DNA of 64,000 nucleotides from assembly GCA_902778275.1 (NCBI GenBank), contig CACYXE010000012.1:1-64000 (forward strand). The letters are read 5' to 3'. Position numbers and translations under genes: made by a program. Below the pieces are notes generated by a model, which was given only the letters and a program-made list of their open reading frames with translations, was not told the DNA's origin and ran no database searches. Of the stretch, positions 42,697 to 52,166 are shown piece by piece; the stretch's first letter is position 1, and every line of letters begins with the position of its first letter. The stretch is from Oscillospiraceae bacterium (lineage in GTDB: Bacteria > Bacillota > Clostridia > Oscillospirales > Oscillospiraceae).

Positions 42697-43719
42697 ATGA
42701 AAAAGACCGTGTTTACGATCGCCGTTATCATGGCGCTCTTGCTTTCCCTGGCCGCCTGCGGGACCGTCCCGCCAGCTGGAAGCAAAACACCTGCTGCCGA
42801 GTCGCAGGACGCGGAGGCCGTCGAGACTCCGGAAGAGAACGACGAGCAAGCAGCGCCTCCCCAAACGGATGACCAGCAGGCAGAAGCTTCTGAGAGCTCC
42901 GAGCCGGCGATTGAAACCGGCAGGCAGGACGGCGAACGCTTCGAAACGGTCATCATGCTGGAAGGCATGGAGGAGACCGTCCAATACGAGCACGTTGTGA
43001 ACAAGACTGCCGGATTCGAGATGGACTATGACTATGAGTCCTTTGTGCGGAAAAGCGAAGGGGACCGTGAGCTGTTTATCTCCGTCTGGGACGATCCCGC
43101 CGCTCCCGAGAACTACCTGGAAGTGAGATACGACACAGGCAGCGCCGAGCTGGTCGCTGACGCCATCAGCGCGATCCTTTCCCAGGAATTTGACCTCATT
43201 CGGGAGACGCGCGAGCTTGCCAGCGCGGGCAGCTGCATCTACATCGAAGCCTCCGAGCTCAAGGGCACCGGCAGAATGGCGGATGAGCTGCAGGCGGTAT
43301 ATATCATCCCCGCAGGCAACGGCTGTGTTGTTGCCACGGCGCACTTCTCCATTGAGGCCGCCGAAGGCTTTGGAAGACGCTTCCACTATATGCTGCACAC
43401 CCTGTCGGTCATCGAAAAGGACGGACCTCGCGAGCTTACGGACGAAGAGGCGCTGTCTGCGGTCAAGAATTATTGCTTCAGCAGCGATCCGGACTTGGAG
43501 AGCATCGTTGACTCCGAAGATTATACGGTTTATTGGGAGATCGTTTCCAGTGACGAAAGCGAGATCGTAGTCCTGTACCGCTCCTATACGGGTGCGCAGA
43601 TCCGGTACTACATCGATCGGGTCATGGGTTCCGCCTATGTCACGGAATTCGTCCCCGGAATTATGGAAGAGGAACAACCGACATCAGAACGTTTCTTCGC
43701 ATGGGATCACCTGGACTGA
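42697..43719 (+). CDS. Lipoprotein of unknown function
   Basis: About 340 residues. The lipoprotein signal ends SLAACGT (Cys about 20). A Glu/Gln/Pro-rich tether (about 25-80) is followed by a globular domain containing VNKTAGFEMDYDYESF, a pattern seen in extracytoplasmic DUF-type domains that handle stress or metal ligands, but I cannot name the family. GGAGG lies 7 bases before the ATG. It is followed 111 bases later by another lipoprotein with a similar signal and tether but an unrelated body. Confidence 0.75.
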   Translation: MKKTVFTIAVIMALLLSLAACGTVPPAGSKTPAAESQDAEAVETPEENDEQAAPPQTDDQQAEASESSEPAIETGRQDGERFETVIMLEGMEETVQYEHVVNKTAGFEMDYDYESFVRKSEGDRELFISVWDDPAAPENYLEVRYDTGSAELVADAISAILSQEFDLIRETRELASAGSCIYIEASELKGTGRMADELQAVYIIPAGNGCVVATAHFSIEAAEGFGRRFHYMLHTLSVIEKDGPRELTDEEALSAVKNYCFSSDPDLESIVDSEDYTVYWEIVSSDESEIVVLYRSYTGAQIRYYIDRVMGSAYVTEFVPGIMEEEQPTSERFFAWDHLD

Positions 43720-43830
43720 CCGGTCTGTTCTCAGGCAAAGCCAGACTGCGAGCTTTTCGCAAAAAAGAGGCTCCGGTTTTGACGCCGGCATGCACTGCGT
43801 GCGCCTAAACAAAATCAACCGGAGGAAACC

Positions 43831-44724
43831 ATGAAAAAGAAACTGATCACACTTGTTCTTTCCCTCGCGCTTGTCCTTTCCCTGACCGCCTGCGGAACCG
43901 GGCCGTCTGCCGAAAACAAAACGCCTGCCGCCGAACCGCAGGTCACAGAGGCGGTCGAGATGCCCCAGGAGGATGGGCAGAACCCGATCATGAATTTTGT
44001 CGGCGTCTACAGCACCGAATACAACACGGAGGCGCTGGTCGAGGCCGAGGGCGCGGATGGCGCGAAGATCACCGTCACCTGGGCGGGCAGCCCCTGGTTC
44101 CATACGCAAACGGTCATGAGCGGCCCCTTCGACCCCGAGACCCTCACGATGACCTTTGCCGACGCGGTCCTGACGGAGTACACCTACGCCAGCGACGGCA
44201 GTGTGGCGGAAGAGAAAGCCAGTGATACCGATGGCAAAGGCCATGCGGTTTTCGACCCGGAGAACAACAGCTTGACCATTACGGAGGAGTTTGAATCCGG
44301 CAACATTGAGACCGTATATGCCTGGGGATCGTCGCCGGACATGAAATATGTAAGCGATCCGGACCACTATGCCCCCGTTACGGCCATGGACAAGTTCCAG
44401 GTCGAGACCGTGGTCGCTTTCAATGTCCGTACCGCTTATCTGGAGCAGAACTGGTATGCGCTGGCTGACATGATCCGCTATCCCATCACCATCAACGGAA
44501 CAGAGCTTGTCGATGCCGATGCTTTCCTGGGCTATATGATGGATAAGACCGTGGCCGAAAGCGACCGCGACGCCATGCTGGAAGAGGATTTTCTGGGCAT
44601 GTTCGTCAATGGCCAGGGGATCTGCATGGGCAGCGGGCAGATCTGGCTCAATGACCCCAACTATATGACGGACGAGGAGCCCACGCTGCAGATCATCGCC
44701 ATCAGCGGGATCGTTGACAGATAA
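43831..44724 (+). CDS. Lipoprotein of unknown function
   Basis: 297 residues. The signal ends LSLTACGTG (Cys about 21). The tether (NKTPAAEPQVTEAVEMPQED) closely matches the neighbour's (SKTPAAESQDAEAVETPEEN). The first globular part (about 50-170) looks like a beta-barrel of the lipocalin-like type (GVYSTEYNTEALVEAEGADG...VTWAGS). The second part (about 180-297) is an alpha+beta domain of the kind found in small secreted NTF2-like proteins (VRTAYLEQNWYALADMIRYP). CCGGAGGAAACC gives the ribosome site. No firm function. Confidence 0.75.
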   Translation: MKKKLITLVLSLALVLSLTACGTGPSAENKTPAAEPQVTEAVEMPQEDGQNPIMNFVGVYSTEYNTEALVEAEGADGAKITVTWAGSPWFHTQTVMSGPFDPETLTMTFADAVLTEYTYASDGSVAEEKASDTDGKGHAVFDPENNSLTITEEFESGNIETVYAWGSSPDMKYVSDPDHYAPVTAMDKFQVETVVAFNVRTAYLEQNWYALADMIRYPITINGTELVDADAFLGYMMDKTVAESDRDAMLEEDFLGMFVNGQGICMGSGQIWLNDPNYMTDEEPTLQIIAISGIVDR

Positions 44725-44745
44725 CAAGCAAAAAGAAAAAGAAGC

Positions 44746-44796
44746 ATCCCCGCTTTTGGAAGCCTGGTATCCAGGGATCCGAAAGCGGGGATTTGC
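44746..44796 (+). terminator. Terminator after the second lipoprotein gene
   Basis: A 15-bp stem (ATCCCCGCTTTTGGA with TCCGAAAGCGGGGAT) encloses a second small hairpin (CCTGG-TAT-CCAGG), followed by TTGCTGCTC. Confidence 0.65.
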
Positions 44797-44863
44797 TGCT
44801 CTTTCTACGCCTCTTCAAGTGAAAACATGATGGCCCATCCGAATGAAGGCTCAGCCGCTTTTC

Positions 44864-45853
44864 TTATATCAGATAATAGCGCGGATGCTCGCCGCTGTCG
44901 TCCCGGCGGACGTGCCCCTGCAGGATCAGATGGTCCAGATGGGACAGGGTCTCGCCCAGGGCGAAGTACTGCTGCCCCGGCGGGAAATCCTCCCAGCTGC
45001 GGGCGTGGATGCGCCAGCGCATCTTTCCAGCCAGGTCGTAGGCGGTGAGTCCCGGCTCCTCGGCCAGGACCTCCATGGTGTTCTGCAGCCGCCGCGCGTG
45101 ATGCTCCAGCAGCTGCTCCACCCGCTCGTTGACGGAGATCTCCGGCTGCCTGCGGTGTCCGGGCAGGGCGCGCTGAATGTCAAAGCGGCCCAGGGCGCGC
45201 AGGCTGTTCAGATAGTCCCCCAGGGGATCGGCCACATCGATCCAGAAGGTGATGTTGGGGGAGATATCAAAAAGCACATGATCCCCCAGGAGCATGGTTT
45301 TGCTCTCCGGGTCGTAGAGGCACATGTGCCCCGGGGTGTGGCCCGGCGTCAGCACGCATTCCAGCCCCCGCCCGGCACAGGAGAAGCGGTCGCCGTCGGT
45401 AAACTGCACGGCGTCGAAATCTCCGGAGGTGACGGACACCTCACTGTTGGTCCGGCGCATCCGGTCCATGTGGTCCCAGGGCATCCCCTCGTCGATGGCG
45501 TGCTGCCCGGAGCGGGTCCAGCGGACCTGACTGGGCCGGGATATGATGGCATAATCCGCCGCGCCCATGAGGATGCGGCAGCCCTTGTCCTGCAGATAGC
45601 GGGCGTTGCCCGCGTGATCCGAGTGCAGGTGGGTCAGGAACACGTCGGTGTCCTCGGGCTTTAATCCCAGCCGGGCCATGCCCTCGTCCAGGGCCGCGGT
45701 GCACTCCGGCAGGAAGAAGCCGGTGTCAACCAGCAGGTTCCGCTGGCTGCCCTGGCCCTTGAGCACATAGCAGTTGAGCCATTTCAGCGGGTTGCGGGGC
45801 AGGGGGATGGGGAAGCTATACAGGTCTTCGCCCAGTCGGGTGATCTCCATCAT
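44864..45853 (-). CDS. Metallo-beta-lactamase-fold hydrolase
   Basis: 329 residues. The metal-binding motif is THLHSDHAGN (about 95-104), with further ligand regions LTPGHTPGHMCL and LGDHVLF. The C-terminal about 90 residues form a winged-helix-like tail, as in the LACTB2/MBL hydrolase group. Probable thioester or phosphodiester hydrolase. Its start lies 6 bases after the stop of the thioredoxin-reductase-like gene, so they form one unit. Confidence 0.85.
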   Translation of the reverse strand: MMEITRLGEDLYSFPIPLPRNPLKWLNCYVLKGQGSQRNLLVDTGFFLPECTAALDEGMARLGLKPEDTDVFLTHLHSDHAGNARYLQDKGCRILMGAADYAIISRPSQVRWTRSGQHAIDEGMPWDHMDRMRRTNSEVSVTSGDFDAVQFTDGDRFSCAGRGLECVLTPGHTPGHMCLYDPESKTMLLGDHVLFDISPNITFWIDVADPLGDYLNSLRALGRFDIQRALPGHRRQPEISVNERVEQLLEHHARRLQNTMEVLAEEPGLTAYDLAGKMRWRIHARSWEDFPPGQQYFALGETLSHLDHLILQGHVRRDDSGEHPRYYLI

Positions 45854-45859
45854 GAGGGT

Positions 45860-46765
45860 TCAGGTCCGATCCAGCCAGCGGCAGGCGGCCAGAGCAGCCA
45901 CCGCGCCGTCGGCCGCGGCGGTGGTCAGCTGGCGGACCTCCTTGGCCCGGCAGTCTCCGGCCACAAAGAGGCCGGGTGTGGCGGTGAGGCAGTCCTCCCC
46001 GGAGGCGGCGTAGCCCGCGCCGTCCAGCACGAGAAATTCCGCAAAGGCGCCGTTGTCCGGCTGGTGGCCCACCGCCACAAAGAGGCCGTCTATCTTGAGC
46101 TCCCGGCTCTGCCCTTCCTGCTCCACGGTGACGGCGCTGAGGGCGTCCTCACCCAGCAGCTCTGTGATCCGGGCATTCAGCACGAACTCCACATTTTTCT
46201 TTTCCCGCAGGGCGTCCACCAGTTTGGCCTCGCCCCGGAAGCTGTCACGCCGGTGGATCAGATAGACCTTGCTGCAGCTCTCGCTGAGCAGCAGCGCGTC
46301 CTGCAGGGCGCTGTTGCCGCCGCCGCTGACGGCCACAGGCTTGCCCTTGTAAAAGGCGCCGTCGCACACGGCGCAGTAGCACACGCCGCTGCCCACCAGC
46401 TCCTCCTCCCGGGAAAGCCCCAGCATGCGGGGCCTGGCGCCGGTGGCCAGGATAACGCTGCGGCCCTGGAAGGAGCCGCCGAACTCGGTCTCGGCGGTGA
46501 AGCCGCCGTCCTCCCGACGCAGGGCGGTGACCGCGTCCAGCTCCACCTCGGCGCCCTGCTCCATGGCCTGCTCCAGCAGCTTGTCGCCCAGCTCATTGCC
46601 GCTGATGGACAGGAAGCCCGGGAAATTCTCCACCTTGGGGGACCAGGTGATCTGCCCGCCGAAAGCGCTCTTTTCGATGACCAGCACGGACTTGCCAGCC
46701 CGTCTGGCGTAGGTGGCGGCAGTGAGCCCGGCCGGGCCGCCGCCGATGATGAGGATATCGTACAT
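45860..46765 (-). CDS. trxB: Thioredoxin reductase-like FAD/NAD(P) disulfide oxidoreductase
   Basis: 301 residues, typical TrxB length. The FAD motif GGGPAGLTAATYARRAG is at residues 7-23, the redox CAVC lies in CYCAVCDGAF (about 130-139), the NADPH motif is GGGNSALQDAL (about 149-159), and the C-terminal FAD motif is GLFVAGDC. It reduces thioredoxin- or glutaredoxin-like partners. The ribonucleotide reductase upstream carries its own C-terminal CxxC domain, a plausible electron acceptor. It lies 72 bases after nrdD. Confidence 0.9.
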   Translation of the reverse strand: MYDILIIGGGPAGLTAATYARRAGKSVLVIEKSAFGGQITWSPKVENFPGFLSISGNELGDKLLEQAMEQGAEVELDAVTALRREDGGFTAETEFGGSFQGRSVILATGARPRMLGLSREEELVGSGVCYCAVCDGAFYKGKPVAVSGGGNSALQDALLLSESCSKVYLIHRRDSFRGEAKLVDALREKKNVEFVLNARITELLGEDALSAVTVEQEGQSRELKIDGLFVAVGHQPDNGAFAEFLVLDGAGYAASGEDCLTATPGLFVAGDCRAKEVRQLTTAAADGAVAALAACRWLDRT

Positions 46766-46784
46766 GGCTGTTTCTCCTTGATAG

Positions 46785-46815
46785 ACGGCAAGCCCGACCT
46801 TGTCGGGCTTGCCGT
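46785..46815. terminator. Hairpin between nrdD and trxB
   Basis: A 14-bp perfect stem (ACGGCAAGCCCGAC with GTCGGGCTTGCCGT). The T-rich side (TTGTT) is on the plus strand; on the minus strand CTATCAAGG follows, so it is a poor terminator for nrdD and may instead be a processing or mRNA-stability hairpin. Confidence 0.45.
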
Positions 46816-46837
46816 TTGTTATGCTTGCTTTTGGATC

Positions 46838-49225
46838 TCAGGCCTTGCCGGTCACATAGGCCTTGATGGCGCCAGCGCCGGCGATCTTCTCAAAGCCGTC
46901 GCCCTTGGGGACGATCAGGGTGGGGGCCTGCTTGACACCGTACTTGCCGGCCAGGTCCGCGTTCTCGTCGGCCATCAGCTTTTCATACTGGAAGCCAGCC
47001 TTGTCCATGTAGGAGCAGGCGATGCGGCAGTTGGGGCAGGTGGGCGTGGCGAAGAGGATGGCGCCCTTCAGGGCCTCCTCAGCGGCCTTCACCATGGGGG
47101 CGGGCTCTTTGGCACCGGGCCGGGGGATCTCCACCGGGCCCTGGTGGCTCAGCTTGGAGCGGGCCACGTTGTACTCCTTGCGCTCCCTGAACTCCTGGGC
47201 CTTGCCGTCATTCCAGTTCTGCACCGGGCGATAGTAGCCGGTGATGCGGCTGTAGACCTCGGCGCTCTTGCCGCAGTGGGGGCACACAAACTGCTCGCCG
47301 GTCAGGTAACCGTGGGTGTGGCAGACCGAGTAGGTGGGGGATATGGTGTAGTAGGGCAGCCGGTAGTTCTCCGCGATCTTCCGCACCAGATTGGCGGCCG
47401 CTTCCCAGTCGGGCAGCTTTTCGCCCAGGAAAGCGTGGAACACGGTGCCGGAGGTGTAACGGGTCTGCAGATCGTCCTGGATGTCCAGGGCGGTGAACAC
47501 GTCGTCGGTGTAGCTCACCGGCAGGTGAGAGCTGTTGGTGTAGTAGGGGGTGCCGCCGGGCTCTGCCGCGGTGATGATGTCGGGGAAGTCCTCGGTGTCA
47601 TGCTTGGCAAAGCGGTAGGCGGTGGACTCGGCCGGGGTGGCCTCCAGGTTGTACAGGTCGCCGTACTGCTCCTGGTAGTCGCTCAGCCGCTCGCGCATGT
47701 GGTCCAGCACCTGCTTGGTGAACGCCTGGCACTTGGGATCGGTCATGTCGGCGCGGATCCACTTGGCGTTGAGGCCCGCCTCGTTCATGCCCACCAGGCC
47801 GATGGTGGAGAAGTGGTTGCTGAAGCCGCCCAGGTAATGCTTGGTGTAGGGATAGAGACCCGCGTCCAGCAGCTTGGTGATGACGTCGCGCTTGATCTTC
47901 AGGGAGCGGGCGGCCAGGTCCATCAGCTTGTCGAGCCTTGCGTAGAAGTCCGCCTCATCCTTGGACTGGTAGGCCAGGCGCGGCATGTTCAGGGTGACCA
48001 CGCCGATGGAGCCGGTGCTCTCGCCGGAGCCGAAGTAGCCGCCGGACTTCTTGCGCAGCTCGCGCAGGTCCAGACGCAGGCGGCAGCACATGGAGCGCAC
48101 GTCGGAGGGCTCCATATCGGAGTTGATGTAGTTGGAGAAGTAGGGAGTGCCGTACTTGGCGGTCATCTCAAAGAGCATCTTGTTGTTCTCGGTGGGAGAC
48201 CAGTCAAAGTCACGGGTGATGGAGTAGGTGGGGATGGGATACTGGAAGCCGCGGCCGTCCGCGTCGCCCTCGATCATCACGTCGATGAAGGCCTTGTTGA
48301 CCATGTCCATCTCCGCCTTGCAGTCGCCGTAGGTGAAGTCCATCTCCTTGCCGCCCACGATGGCGGGCAGGTCCTTCAGGTCGGCGGGCACGGTCCAGTC
48401 CAGGGTGATGTTGGAAAACGGTGCCTGGGTGCCCCAGCGGGACGGGGTGTTCACGCCGAAGACGAAGGACTGGATGCACTGCTTGACTTCCTTGTAGCTG
48501 AGATTGTCCACCTTGACGAAGGGGGCCAGATAGGTGTCAAAGGAGGAGAAGGCCTGGGCGCCGGCCCATTCGTTCTGCATGATGCCCAGGAAGTTCACCA
48601 TCTGGTTGCAGAGGGTGGACAGGTGTCCGGCGGGGGAGGAATTGATCTTCCCGGGGATGCCCAGACCCTGCTGGATCAGCTGCTTCAGGCTCCAGCCGGC
48701 ACAGTAGCCGGTGAGCATGGACAGGTCGTGCAGGTGGATGTCGCAGTTGCGGTGGGCGTCGCCGATCTCCTGGTCATAGACCTCGCTGAGCCAGTAGTTG
48801 GCGGTGATGGCGCCGGAGTTGGACAGGATCAGACCGCCCACGGAATAGGTGACGGTGGAATTCTCCTTGACGCGCCAGTCCTCAACGTTCAGGTACTTGT
48901 TGACGGTCTCCTTGTAGTCCAGATAGGTGGACTTCATGTTGCGCAGCTTCTCCCGCTGCTTGCGGTACAGGATATAGGCCTTGGCCACCTGCTCGTAGCC
49001 GCCCCGGGACAGGACCGCTTCCACGCTGTCCTGAATGTCCTCCACAGTCACCAGCCCGGCCTTGATTTTCGGCAGGAAGTCCGCCGAGACCTTCAGGGCC
49101 AGAAAGTCGATGACGCTGTCATTGTATTCCGTGTCGGTGGCGTCAAAAGCCTTTTTGATGGCGTCAGCGATCTTGTTGATGTTGAAGTCTACGACTTTGC
49201 CGTCGCGCTTAACTACCTGATACAT
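46838..49225 (-). CDS. nrdD: Anaerobic ribonucleoside-triphosphate reductase with C-terminal glutaredoxin-like domain
   Basis: About 795 residues. An ATP-cone precedes the body (YQVVKRDGKVVDFNINKI at the N-terminus). The catalytic core follows, ending with Zn-binding cysteines (FVCPHCGKS) and the glycyl-radical motif SRITGYYRPVQNW near residue 665. After it, about 100 residues form a thioredoxin/glutaredoxin-like fold with CxxC (ATPTCPNCRIAC) and cis-Pro (KQAPTLIV). The extra domain is not in classical NrdD and could supply reducing power. ATG 49225 follows GGAGG by 8 bases; no ribosome site supports an earlier start. It lies 26 bases downstream of the activase gene. Confidence 0.95.
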   Translation of the reverse strand: MYQVVKRDGKVVDFNINKIADAIKKAFDATDTEYNDSVIDFLALKVSADFLPKIKAGLVTVEDIQDSVEAVLSRGGYEQVAKAYILYRKQREKLRNMKSTYLDYKETVNKYLNVEDWRVKENSTVTYSVGGLILSNSGAITANYWLSEVYDQEIGDAHRNCDIHLHDLSMLTGYCAGWSLKQLIQQGLGIPGKINSSPAGHLSTLCNQMVNFLGIMQNEWAGAQAFSSFDTYLAPFVKVDNLSYKEVKQCIQSFVFGVNTPSRWGTQAPFSNITLDWTVPADLKDLPAIVGGKEMDFTYGDCKAEMDMVNKAFIDVMIEGDADGRGFQYPIPTYSITRDFDWSPTENNKMLFEMTAKYGTPYFSNYINSDMEPSDVRSMCCRLRLDLRELRKKSGGYFGSGESTGSIGVVTLNMPRLAYQSKDEADFYARLDKLMDLAARSLKIKRDVITKLLDAGLYPYTKHYLGGFSNHFSTIGLVGMNEAGLNAKWIRADMTDPKCQAFTKQVLDHMRERLSDYQEQYGDLYNLEATPAESTAYRFAKHDTEDFPDIITAAEPGGTPYYTNSSHLPVSYTDDVFTALDIQDDLQTRYTSGTVFHAFLGEKLPDWEAAANLVRKIAENYRLPYYTISPTYSVCHTHGYLTGEQFVCPHCGKSAEVYSRITGYYRPVQNWNDGKAQEFRERKEYNVARSKLSHQGPVEIPRPGAKEPAPMVKAAEEALKGAILFATPTCPNCRIACSYMDKAGFQYEKLMADENADLAGKYGVKQAPTLIVPKGDGFEKIAGAGAIKAYVTGKA

Positions 49226-49251
49226 ATCTTTGTCCTCCAGTGTTTCTCTCT

Positions 49252-49953
<702 letters not shown>

Positions 49954-49995
49954 GGCCGCGCCCCCTTTTCGCAAGATCTTGTTCCGTGCTCTGCC

Positions 49996-50024
49996 ATCAT
50001 AGCCCCAGATATGGGGAATGTCAA
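49996..50024 (-). promoter_or_regulatory. Promoter of nrdG-nrdD
   Basis: On the minus strand TTGACA (50024-50019), 17-base spacer, TATGAT (50001-49996). The spacer contains the imperfect palindrome CCCCATATCTGGGG. Confidence 0.75.
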
Positions 50025-50032
50025 GAGGGAAA

Positions 50033-50048
50033 TCACAAAATATAGAAA
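50033..50048 (-). promoter_or_regulatory. NrdR box 1 (promoter-proximal)
   Basis: It contains CAAAATATAG, the core of the NrdR operator (ACACwATATATwGTGT), with a poorer match on one flank. It lies just upstream of the -35 box. Confidence 0.55.
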
Positions 50049-50074
50049 GTTTAACCGGCCTGTAACCGGTTTGA

Positions 50075-50090
50075 CCACAAAATATAGTGT
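50075..50090 (-). promoter_or_regulatory. NrdR box 2
   Basis: CCACAAAATATAGTGT is a close match to the NrdR box consensus. It is exactly 42 bases (four helical turns) from box 1, so both sites face the same side of the DNA, as NrdR pairs do. Confidence 0.65.
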
Positions 50091-50193
50091 CCGATAAAAA
50101 TTTGTTTCCGACTGATTCCGCCGTGTTTCCCCGCTTTTTTCATCATATTTTTTGGTTATGAGAAATCCTAATCGTAATTGTATGGTAGGGCGC

Positions 50194-50222
50194 TTGCCGG
50201 GATCGGGGACCGGTGCTATAAT
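50194..50222 (+). promoter_or_regulatory. Promoter of glmS
   Basis: TTGCCG, 17-base spacer, TATAAT. The leader to the ATG is about 38 bases, too short for a glmS ribozyme. Confidence 0.7.
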
Positions 50223-50266
50223 AAATTCCGTGTTGGTTTACATATTATCGGACGGGGGGACCGGCT

Positions 50267-52105
50267 ATGTGCGGTATCGTTGGATTTGTGGGAACGGAGC
50301 AGGCGGCGCCCATTCTGCTGGATGGGCTGGAGCGGTTGGAATACCGGGGCTATGACTCGGCGGGTATCGCGGTGCTGTCGGAGAAAAACGGCCTGCAGGT
50401 GCGCAAGTCCAAGGGCCGCCTTAAGGTGCTCAAGGCTTTGGTGGACGGGGGCCGGACCATGGACGGCGTGCTGGGCGTGGGCCACACCCGCTGGGCCACC
50501 CACGGGGAGCCCAACGACATCAACTCTCACCCCCATCTGAGCCAGGACAGCCACATCGCGGTGGTGCACAACGGCATCATCGAAAACTATATGGAGATCA
50601 AGGAGTTCCTGCTGTCGCAGGGCGTGGAATTCCGCTCGGAGACCGACACCGAGGTGGTGGCCCAGCTGCTGGCCTATTACTACCGGCTCAGCGGGGATCT
50701 GATGGGCTCGGTGTACCGGGTGCTCCACCGGATCGAGGGCGCCTATGCCCTGGGCATCCTGTGCAGCGACCTGCCGGACGCCTTCATCGCCGCCCGCAAG
50801 GACGCGCCGCTGCTGCTGGGCTACGGCGAGGGCTGCAACTTCATCGCCTCCGACGTGACGGCGGTCATCAAGCATACCCGGGACGTGTCCTACATGGAGG
50901 ACGGCGAGGTGGCGGTGGTCCGGGCCGACGGCATCCAGGTCTATAACGCCATGGGCCAGCCGGTGGAAAAGACCCACAGCTTCATCGACTGGGACGTGAG
51001 CGCCGCGGAGAAGGGCGGCTATGAGCACTTCATGTTCAAGGAGATCATGGAGCAGCCCGAGGCGGTGCGCAAGACGATCTCTCCCCGGATCAAAGAGGGG
51101 CGCATCTGCTTTGAGGAGCTGAAGATGACGCCGGAAGAGATCCGCGAGATCGGGAAGATCTTCATCGTTGCCTGCGGCTCCTCCTACCACGTGGGCATGG
51201 TGGGCAAGTACAACCTGGAGCGGCTGCTGCGCCGCCCGGTGGATATCATGCTGGCCTCGGAATTCCGCTATGCGGACCCGCTGGTGGACGAGGACACCCT
51301 GGTGATCGTCATCAGTCAGTCCGGCGAGACCCTGGACTCCATGGCCGCCCTGCGGGAGGCCCGGAAGCTGGGCGCCAGGATCCTGTCCATCGTCAACGTG
51401 GTGGGCAGTTCCATTGCCCGGGAGTCGGACGACGTGCTGTACACCTGGGCCGGGCCCGAGATCGCCGTGGCCACCACCAAAGCCTACAGCACCCAGCTGA
51501 TCGTGCTGGATATGCTGGGCATGTACTTTGCCGAGGTGCTTGGCACCATCGACCGGGGCAATTACGACGCGATCGTCTCCGAGCTGCAGGCCCTGCCCTA
51601 CAAGATGGAGGAGGTATTGGAGAACAAGGAGACCATCCAATATCTGGCCTCCCGCTACTTCAACCACGACTCCGTGTTCTATATCGGCCGTAACCTGGAC
51701 TTCGCCCTGGGGCTGGAGAGCAGCCTGAAGCTGAAGGAGATCTCCTACGTCCACTCGGAGGCCTATGCCTCCGGCGAGCTGAAGCACGGCACCATCTCCC
51801 TGATCGAGGACGGGACCCTGGTGGTGGCCCTGGGCACCTATGTGCCCCTGTTCGACAAGGCCATGTCCAACATCGTGGAGGTCAAGGCCCGGGGCGCGGA
51901 CATCGTGGCTCTGACCACCGACAGCAAAAAGGAGGAAATGAGGAAGACGGTGGAGAACGTGCTCACTGTGCCGGACACCCATATCATCCTGGAGCCCTCC
52001 CTGGGCATCATCCCCATGCAGCTGTTCGCCTACTATGTGGCCCTGCAGCGGGGCTGCGACATCGACAAGCCCCGGAACCTGGCCAAGTCCGTCACCGTGG
52101 AGTGA
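50267..52105 (+). CDS. glmS: Glutamine-fructose-6-phosphate aminotransferase
   Basis: 612 residues, full length. The N-terminal amidotransferase begins MCGIVGFVG, with Cys2 as nucleophile, and has GHTRWATHGEPN. Two SIS domains follow (CGSSYHVG at about 303-310; SQSGETLDSM at about 347-356). The C-terminus LAKSVTVE is the GlmS signature. It makes glucosamine-6-phosphate for cell-wall synthesis. Its own promoter and terminator suggest a monocistronic unit. Confidence 0.98.
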   Translation: MCGIVGFVGTEQAAPILLDGLERLEYRGYDSAGIAVLSEKNGLQVRKSKGRLKVLKALVDGGRTMDGVLGVGHTRWATHGEPNDINSHPHLSQDSHIAVVHNGIIENYMEIKEFLLSQGVEFRSETDTEVVAQLLAYYYRLSGDLMGSVYRVLHRIEGAYALGILCSDLPDAFIAARKDAPLLLGYGEGCNFIASDVTAVIKHTRDVSYMEDGEVAVVRADGIQVYNAMGQPVEKTHSFIDWDVSAAEKGGYEHFMFKEIMEQPEAVRKTISPRIKEGRICFEELKMTPEEIREIGKIFIVACGSSYHVGMVGKYNLERLLRRPVDIMLASEFRYADPLVDEDTLVIVISQSGETLDSMAALREARKLGARILSIVNVVGSSIARESDDVLYTWAGPEIAVATTKAYSTQLIVLDMLGMYFAEVLGTIDRGNYDAIVSELQALPYKMEEVLENKETIQYLASRYFNHDSVFYIGRNLDFALGLESSLKLKEISYVHSEAYASGELKHGTISLIEDGTLVVALGTYVPLFDKAMSNIVEVKARGADIVALTTDSKKEEMRKTVENVLTVPDTHIILEPSLGIIPMQLFAYYVALQRGCDIDKPRNLAKSVTVE

Positions 52106-52118
52106 TCGTAAAAATAAG

Positions 52119-52157
52119 AAAGACCTTGGAGCTTTTGCTCCAAGGTCTTTCTTTTCT
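52119..52157. terminator. Bidirectional terminator between glmS and the NhaC-family gene
   Basis: A 14-bp perfect stem (AAAGACCTTGGAGC with GCTCCAAGGTCTTT), TTTT loop and CTTTTC. It sits between two convergent stops. Confidence 0.85.
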
Positions 52158-52166
52158 TTGAAAGGA

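Noticed and set aside
50040-50266. glmS ribozyme upstream of glmS
   Set aside because: The promoter leaves only about 38 bases of leader, and no ribozyme core sequence is visible.
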